Assembly (NCBI RefSeq): GCF_015277815.1
Contig: NZ_CP063813.1
Span: forward strand, 1,860,001 to 1,924,000
Direction of reading: 5' to 3'
Length of the DNA: 64,000 nucleotides
Source: Microbacterium atlanticum
Lineage (GTDB): Bacteria > Actinomycetota > Actinomycetes > Actinomycetales > Microbacteriaceae
In this document: positions 59,858 through 64,000 of the stretch, piece by piece
Numbering within the stretch: the first letter of the stretch is position 1
How the letters are laid out: every line of letters starts with the position of its first letter
Notes under the pieces: model-generated
Told to the model about the DNA's origin: nothing
What the model saw: only the letters and a program-made list of their open reading frames with translations
Database searches by the model: none
Position numbers and translations under genes: made by a program

Positions 59858-60109
59858 TTACTTGGAGCCGAAGTTCTTGAAGCGCTGGTTGAACTTCTCG
59901 ACGCGACCGGCCGAGTCCATGATGCGCTGCTTGCCCGTGTAGAACGGGTGCGACGCCGACGAGATCTCGACGTCGATGACGGGGTACTCGACACCGTCCA
60001 GCTCGATCGTCTTGTCGCTGGTCACCGTCGAGCGGGTGAGGAAGGTCTCGCCCGAGCCGAGGTCACGGAACACGACGGCCTGGTAGTCCGGGTGGATGTC
60101 AGTCTTCAT
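59858..60109 (-). CDS. rpmE2: type B 50S ribosomal protein L31
   Basis: An 83-residue L31. It starts [23 protein letters not shown] and ends [28 protein letters not shown], the diagnostic L31 segment. The zinc-binding cysteines of type A are absent, so it is the type B form that replaces zinc-containing L31 when zinc is scarce. A structured leader precedes it. It converges on the exonuclease gene. Confidence 0.97.
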   Translation of the reverse strand: MKTDIHPDYQAVVFRDLGSGETFLTRSTVTSDKTIELDGVEYPVIDVEISSASHPFYTGKQRIMDSAGRVEKFNQRFKNFGSK

Positions 60110-60178
60110 GATGGTCCTTTGAGGATGGTGCCCTGGATTTTGCCAGGGCGGTCAAAGTCTGCGGTGCGAACGCACCAA
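60110..60178 (-). ncRNA. structured leader of rpmE2 (candidate L31 autoregulatory leader)
   Basis: About 69 bases downstream of TAGACT (minus strand, 60185-60190) contain two hairpins: GGTGCG/CGCACC (60163-60176, two-base loop) and GCCCTGG/CCAGGGC (60130-60149, six-base loop). Actinobacterial L31 leaders are a known class of protein-binding RNA; whether this one matches is to be tested by covariance search. Confidence 0.5.
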
Positions 60179-60248
60179 AGAGAGAGTCTATCAGCCCCGG
60201 GCCGAGACGCCGAACCCGTCCGCGGCGGGGCTCACCGGACGGGGAGCC

Positions 60249-61034
60249 TCAGTGGGCGGCACGCGCCGCGTAGCGACCGCCGTCCTCGCTCAGGCGGATG
60301 GGCACTCCGAACGTCTCGGTGAGCGCGTCCGCGGTGAGCGTCTCGGCGACAGGGCCTGCAGCCACCGCCCTGCCGTCGCGCAGCAGCAGCACGTGGGTGA
60401 ATCCGACCGGGATCTCCTCGACGTGGTGCGTGACCATGATCATCGCCGGGGTGGTGGGCGCCTGCGCGTATCCTCCCAGCAGGATGAGAAGCTCCTCGCG
60501 GGCGCCGAGGTCGAGGCTCGCGGTCGGCTCGTCCAGGAGCAGCAGCTCGGGATCGGTCATGACGGCCCGCGCGATCTGCACGCGCTTCTGCTCGCCGTCG
60601 CTGAGCGTGCCGAACGTGCGGTCGGCGAGGTGGTCGAGCTTCCACTCGGCCAGCACGCGCAGCGCACGGCGCTCGTCGATGTCCTCGTAGTCTTCGCGCC
60701 AGCGCCCGAGCACCGAGTACGCGGCTGTCAGCACCACGTTCAGCACCGTCTCCTCCGGCGGGACCCGGCGGGCCATCGCCGAGGACGCGAAGCCGATGCG
60801 GGGGCGCAGCTCGAAGACGTCGGTTCGACCCAGTCGCTCCTCCAGGATGGTCACGGCGCCCGAGGTCGGGTGCAGCAGGGTGTCCGCCATCTGCAGCAGC
60901 GTCGTCTTGCCCGCGCCGTTGGGCCCGAGGATCACCCAGCGTTCGTCGTCGGAGACGGTCCAGTTCAGGTGATCGACGATGTTCCGGGCGTTTCGGCGGA
61001 CGACGACGTCGGAGAACTCGAGCACCTCTGGCAT
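60249..61034 (-). CDS. ABC transporter-type ATPase without membrane partner
   Basis: A 261-residue ABC ATPase. Walker A is [15 protein letters not shown], the signature is [17 protein letters not shown], Walker B is [12 protein letters not shown], and the switch His is in [10 protein letters not shown]. No permease or binding-protein gene is nearby, as for related cytoplasmic ATPases of unknown role. ATG 61034 follows TAGGCT by six bases (leaderless). Confidence 0.92.
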   Translation of the reverse strand: MPEVLEFSDVVVRRNARNIVDHLNWTVSDDERWVILGPNGAGKTTLLQMADTLLHPTSGAVTILEERLGRTDVFELRPRIGFASSAMARRVPPEETVLNVVLTAAYSVLGRWREDYEDIDERRALRVLAEWKLDHLADRTFGTLSDGEQKRVQIARAVMTDPELLLLDEPTASLDLGAREELLILLGGYAQAPTTPAMIMVTHHVEEIPVGFTHVLLLRDGRAVAAGPVAETLTADALTETFGVPIRLSEDGGRYAARAAH

Positions 61035-61043
61035 GCCGACAGC

Positions 61044-62237
61044 CTATCGGCCGCGGCCGGCGACCTCCGCGTAGAGCGCCGCGGTCTGCTCGGCGATCCG
61101 CCCCCAGCTGAAGTCCTCGGTCGCCCTCCGCCGTCCCGCCGCGCCGTACTCGCGGGCGCGCTCGGGGTCGCTGACGACCTCGGTGAGCACGCGCGCGAGG
61201 TCCGACACGAAGCGCTCCGGATCGGTGGGGGTCCCCGTCCCGTCCTGCACCTGCTCGATGGGCACCAGGCGCCCGGTCACACCGTCGACGACGACCTCCG
61301 GGATGCCGCCGGTCGCGGTTCCGACGACCGCTGCGCCGCAGGCCATCGCCTCGAGGTTCACGATCCCGAGCGGCTCGTACACCGACGGGCAGACGAAGGT
61401 GGTCGCCGCGCTCAGGATGGTGCACAGCTCGTGGCGGGACAGCATGCGGTCCAGCCACACCACGCCGTCGCGGCTCTGCTGCAGACCGCGCACCAGATTC
61501 TCGACCTCGGCCATGATCTGCGGCGTGTCCGGCGCCCCGGCCGCGAGGATCACCTGCACGTCGGCGGGGAGGCGCTCCGCGGCGCGGAGGAAGTACGGCA
61601 GTCCCTTCTGCCGGGTGATCCGGCCCACGAAGACCACCGACGGCCGGGACGGATCGATCCCGAGCTCGGCCAGCAGAGCCGGATCCTCGACCGGATGCCA
61701 CGCCTCGACGTCGATGCCGTTGTAGATGACGCGCACGCGGTCGGGGTCCAGCGCCGGGTAGCTGCGCAGGATGTCGGCGCGCATGCCGCCGCTCACGGCG
61801 ATGACGGCGGCGGCGCCCTCGTACGCGGTCTTCTCGATCCAGCTCGACACCGCGTATCCCCCGCCCAGCTGCTCGGCCTTCCAGGGGCGCAGCGGCTCGA
61901 GGCTGTGCGCGGTGACGATGTGCGGGATGCCGTGGAGCAGCGAGGCGAGGTGGCCCGCGAAGTTGGCGTACCAGGTGTGACTGTGCACCACGTCGGCTCC
62001 GGCGACATCCGTCACGATCTCGAGGTCGGTCCCGAGCGTCTGCACGGCGGCGTTGGCGGCGGCGAGCTCGGCCGGGACGCCGTACGAGCTGGTGCCCTCC
62101 TCGGCGCGATCGGCACCGAAGGCGCGCACGCGCACGTCGATCATGTCACGCAGGGCCTTCACCAGCTCGGTGGCGTGGACACCGGCTCCTCCATAGATCT
62201 CCGGCGGATACTCCTTGGTCACGATGTCGACGCGCAT
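61044..62237 (-). CDS. glgA: actinobacterial GlgA-type glycosyltransferase (glycogen synthase/GlgM-like)
   Basis: A 397-residue GT4 glycosyltransferase. The N-terminal acceptor domain starts [22 protein letters not shown], and [35 protein letters not shown] is typical. The C-terminal domain has [21 protein letters not shown] with the donor-binding Glu. The mycobacterial equivalent (Rv1212c) makes maltose 1-phosphate from ADP-glucose (GlgM), so that activity is possible here too. It diverges from glgC with 78 bases between. ATG follows TAGGTT by seven bases. Confidence 0.93.
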   Translation of the reverse strand: MRVDIVTKEYPPEIYGGAGVHATELVKALRDMIDVRVRAFGADRAEEGTSSYGVPAELAAANAAVQTLGTDLEIVTDVAGADVVHSHTWYANFAGHLASLLHGIPHIVTAHSLEPLRPWKAEQLGGGYAVSSWIEKTAYEGAAAVIAVSGGMRADILRSYPALDPDRVRVIYNGIDVEAWHPVEDPALLAELGIDPSRPSVVFVGRITRQKGLPYFLRAAERLPADVQVILAAGAPDTPQIMAEVENLVRGLQQSRDGVVWLDRMLSRHELCTILSAATTFVCPSVYEPLGIVNLEAMACGAAVVGTATGGIPEVVVDGVTGRLVPIEQVQDGTGTPTDPERFVSDLARVLTEVVSDPERAREYGAAGRRRATEDFSWGRIAEQTAALYAEVAGRGR

Positions 62238-62315
62238 GGCACGAAACCTATTACACCGGCGTGCCCGGGTGTAACGGGTACCCCGGAATCACCCGCCGGG
62301 CCTAGGGTGGGTGCC

Positions 62316-63560
62316 ATGCCAGCAGCGCCCAAGGTCTTCGGAATCATCCTCGCCGGCGGCGAAGGGAAGCGGCTGATGCCGTTGACGGGCGATCGCGCGA
62401 AGCCGGCGGTCCCGTTCGGCGGCCAGTACCGGCTCATCGACTTCGCGATCTCGAACCTCATCAACTCGGGGCTGCGGCAGGTCGTCGTGCTCACGCAGTA
62501 CAAGTCGCACAGCCTGGACCGTCACATCTCCCAGACCTGGCGCATGTCGGCGCTCCTGGACTCGTACGTCGCCTCGGTCCCCGCGCAGCAGCGCCTGGGC
62601 AAGCGCTGGTTCTCGGGCTCGGCCGACGCGATCCTGCAGAGTCTCAACCTCATCAACGACGAGCAGCCCGACATCGTCGTCGTGATCGGCGCCGATCACG
62701 TGTACCGGATGGACTTCCGCCAGATGCTCGCCGCCCACATCGAGTCCGGCGCGCGGGCGACGGTCGCCGGCATCCGGCAGCCGATCTCGCTGGCGAACCA
62801 GTTCGGCGTCATCGACGTCGACCCCGACGATCCGGCGCGCATCCGCGAGTTCCTCGAGAAGCCGCAGAACGCGGTCGGCCTGGCCGACGCGCCCCACGAG
62901 GTGCTCGCCTCGATGGGCAACTACATCTTCAACAGCGAGGCCCTGATCGAGGCGGTCGAGTACGACGGCGAGCTGCCGACCTCGAACCACGACATGGGGG
63001 GCGACATCGTCCCCTACTTCGTCGGGAGCGGCGAAGCCGGCGTCTACGACATGAAGCGCAACGACGTTCCCGGCTCGACGGACCGCGACCGGTACTACTG
63101 GCGCGACGTCGGCACGATCGATTCGTTCTACGACGCGCACCGGGACCTCATCTCGACGCTCCCGGTGTTCAACCTCTACAACACCGACTGGCCGATCCAC
63201 TCGCAGGCGGTCAACTCCCCGCCTGCGAAGTTCGTCCGGGACTCGGTCGGCAGGATCGGCAACGCCATCGATTCGATCGTCTCGCTCGGATCCGTCCTGT
63301 CGGGCACGCACCTGGAGCGAAGCGTGGTGGGACCGTGGACCCTCGCCGGCGGCGGCTCCACGATCACCGACTCCGTCCTCTTCGACCACGTCCACGTCGG
63401 CGCCGGGGCCCGCGTGCACCGCGCCATCCTCGACAAGAACGTGTGGCTCGAGGACGGCGCGACGGTGGGCGTCGACCGCGAGAAGGACCTGTCCCGCGGC
63501 TTCACGGTGACCGACAGCGGCATCACGGTCGTCGGAAAGGGCGTGCGCGTCGAACGGTGA
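62316..63560 (+). CDS. glgC: glucose-1-phosphate adenylyltransferase
   Basis: A 414-residue ADP-glucose pyrophosphorylase. [35 protein letters not shown] is the nucleotide-binding signature with its catalytic Lys. [16 protein letters not shown] holds the metal Asp, and the glucose-phosphate site has FLEKPQN. The C-terminal beta-helix is at residues 300-414. It supplies ADP-glucose for glycogen or maltose 1-phosphate synthesis. ATG 62316 follows TAGGGT by seven bases (leaderless). Confidence 0.96.
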   Translation: MPAAPKVFGIILAGGEGKRLMPLTGDRAKPAVPFGGQYRLIDFAISNLINSGLRQVVVLTQYKSHSLDRHISQTWRMSALLDSYVASVPAQQRLGKRWFSGSADAILQSLNLINDEQPDIVVVIGADHVYRMDFRQMLAAHIESGARATVAGIRQPISLANQFGVIDVDPDDPARIREFLEKPQNAVGLADAPHEVLASMGNYIFNSEALIEAVEYDGELPTSNHDMGGDIVPYFVGSGEAGVYDMKRNDVPGSTDRDRYYWRDVGTIDSFYDAHRDLISTLPVFNLYNTDWPIHSQAVNSPPAKFVRDSVGRIGNAIDSIVSLGSVLSGTHLERSVVGPWTLAGGGSTITDSVLFDHVHVGAGARVHRAILDKNVWLEDGATVGVDREKDLSRGFTVTDSGITVVGKGVRVER

Positions 63561-63603
63561 CGGATGGTCGGGCGCGGCACCGGCGCCCCGCTAGCGTTGA
63601 CGC

Positions 63604-64000
63604 ATGCCCGCTGCGCCCGCCCGCTTCCTGGTCGTCCTCGACGCCGACTCGACGCTGATCCGCAACGAGGTCATCGAGCTGATCGCCGATGAGGCGGGAC
63701 GCGGCGCCGAGGTGGCTGCGGCGACGGAGGCCGCGATGCGCGGCGAGGTCGACTTCGCCACGAGCCTGCGCTCCCGGGTGACCCAGCTCGAGGGGGTCCC
63801 CGTGTCGGCGTTCGCGCGGGTGCTCGCGCGCATCGAGCCGACGCCGGGCGTTCGCGAGCTGATCGGCGCCGCGCACGAGCGGGGCGGCACCGTCGGGGTG
63901 GTCTCGGGCGGTTTCCACGAGATCCTCGACACCGTGGCGCCCCGGCTGGGCGTCGACGTGTGGCGTGCGAACCGCCTGGCGACGCGCGACGGCGTGCTCA
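63604..64000 (+). CDS. serB: phosphoserine phosphatase, N-terminal part (3' end outside window)
   Basis: The first 132 codons are visible; the gene continues beyond the window. HAD motif I is FLVVLDADSTLI (DxDST) with the nucleophilic Asp and conserved second Asp. The SerB substrate motif is EVIELIADEAG, and motif II region VSGGFHEIL follows near residue 100. It makes serine from phosphoserine. ATG 63604 follows TAGCGT by six bases (leaderless). Confidence 0.92.
   Translation, partial: MPAAPARFLVVLDADSTLIRNEVIELIADEAGRGAEVAAATEAAMRGEVDFATSLRSRVTQLEGVPVSAFARVLARIEPTPGVRELIGAAHERGGTVGVVSGGFHEILDTVAPRLGVDVWRANRLATRDGVL

Noticed and set aside
1-64000. CRISPR arrays, transposases, integrases or prophage genes
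   Set aside because: No regularly spaced repeats, terminal inverted repeats or mobile-element proteins were recognised anywhere in the window.

Overview
The window is about 64 kb of very GC-rich, densely coding chromosome from an actinobacterium, most likely a Microbacterium-like member of the Microbacteriaceae. The evidence is the RNA polymerase-binding protein RbpA, the PafB-PafC pair, a TatA-TatC-HelY block, the divergent glgA/glgC pair, a DUF6458-type small membrane protein, heavy GTG start usage, and many starts that sit 6-7 bases behind a TANNNT box (leaderless mRNAs). I see no insertion sequence, integrase, prophage, CRISPR array or rRNA. This is core and near-core chromosome. One tRNA (Leu, anticodon GAG) is present.

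Layout. 1-5268: the end of polA, a DUF885 peptidase-like protein, a phosphoribosyltransferase, an LLM flavin oxidoreductase and an MFS transporter. 5294-14074: an SGNH hydrolase, a RibD-like reductase, a pseudouridine-breakdown pair (psuG and a PfkB kinase, with an MFS transporter just upstream), small proteins, a drug-type MFS exporter and an AEC transporter. 14079-15669: a three-gene operon of a soluble molybdopterin enzyme, an FNR-type flavoreductase and a four-cysteine DUF6510 protein; its function is unknown and it is the best candidate here for an undescribed system. 15846-22021: an HdeD-like protein, an S9 peptidase and an atypical SDR, an NfeD-SPFH-GDPD operon, and rbpA.

22045-35218: lnt, helY, tatC, tatA, pafC, pafB, an FKBP lipoprotein, trmI, a HAD phosphatase, a PAC2 protein, uppP and an M20 peptidase. 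This follows the mycobacterial order, but the Pup-proteasome genes (mpa, dop, pup, prcBA, pafA) and mshC are missing from the places where they would sit. 35332-43707: tRNA-Leu, a VIT-type transporter, a helicase, a second SGNH hydrolase, an SDR, a SpoU methyltransferase, a sirtuin, a histidine phosphatase and a DUF1801 protein.

43715-56466 is a leucine/branched-chain amino acid degradation region. Branched-chain 2-oxoacid dehydrogenase E1alpha-E1beta-E2 (bkd) makes branched acyl-CoAs. Acyl-CoA dehydrogenase, a biotin-dependent carboxylase pair of methylcrotonyl-CoA type, a MaoC hydratase and a CitE-like lyase continue toward acetoacetate and acetyl-CoA. Two regulators stand at the divergent ends: a TetR protein with two palindromic operators and an Lrp/AsnC protein with an inverted repeat. 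Between the two halves lies a phosphoesterase gene broken by an internal deletion.

56481-64000: an EamA transporter, a CGNR protein, an alpha/beta hydrolase, an exonuclease, rpmE2 with a structured leader, a soluble ABC ATPase, divergent glgA/glgC and the start of serB. No intergenic stretch exceeds 300 bases; the longest (35219-35498) holds the tRNA gene.
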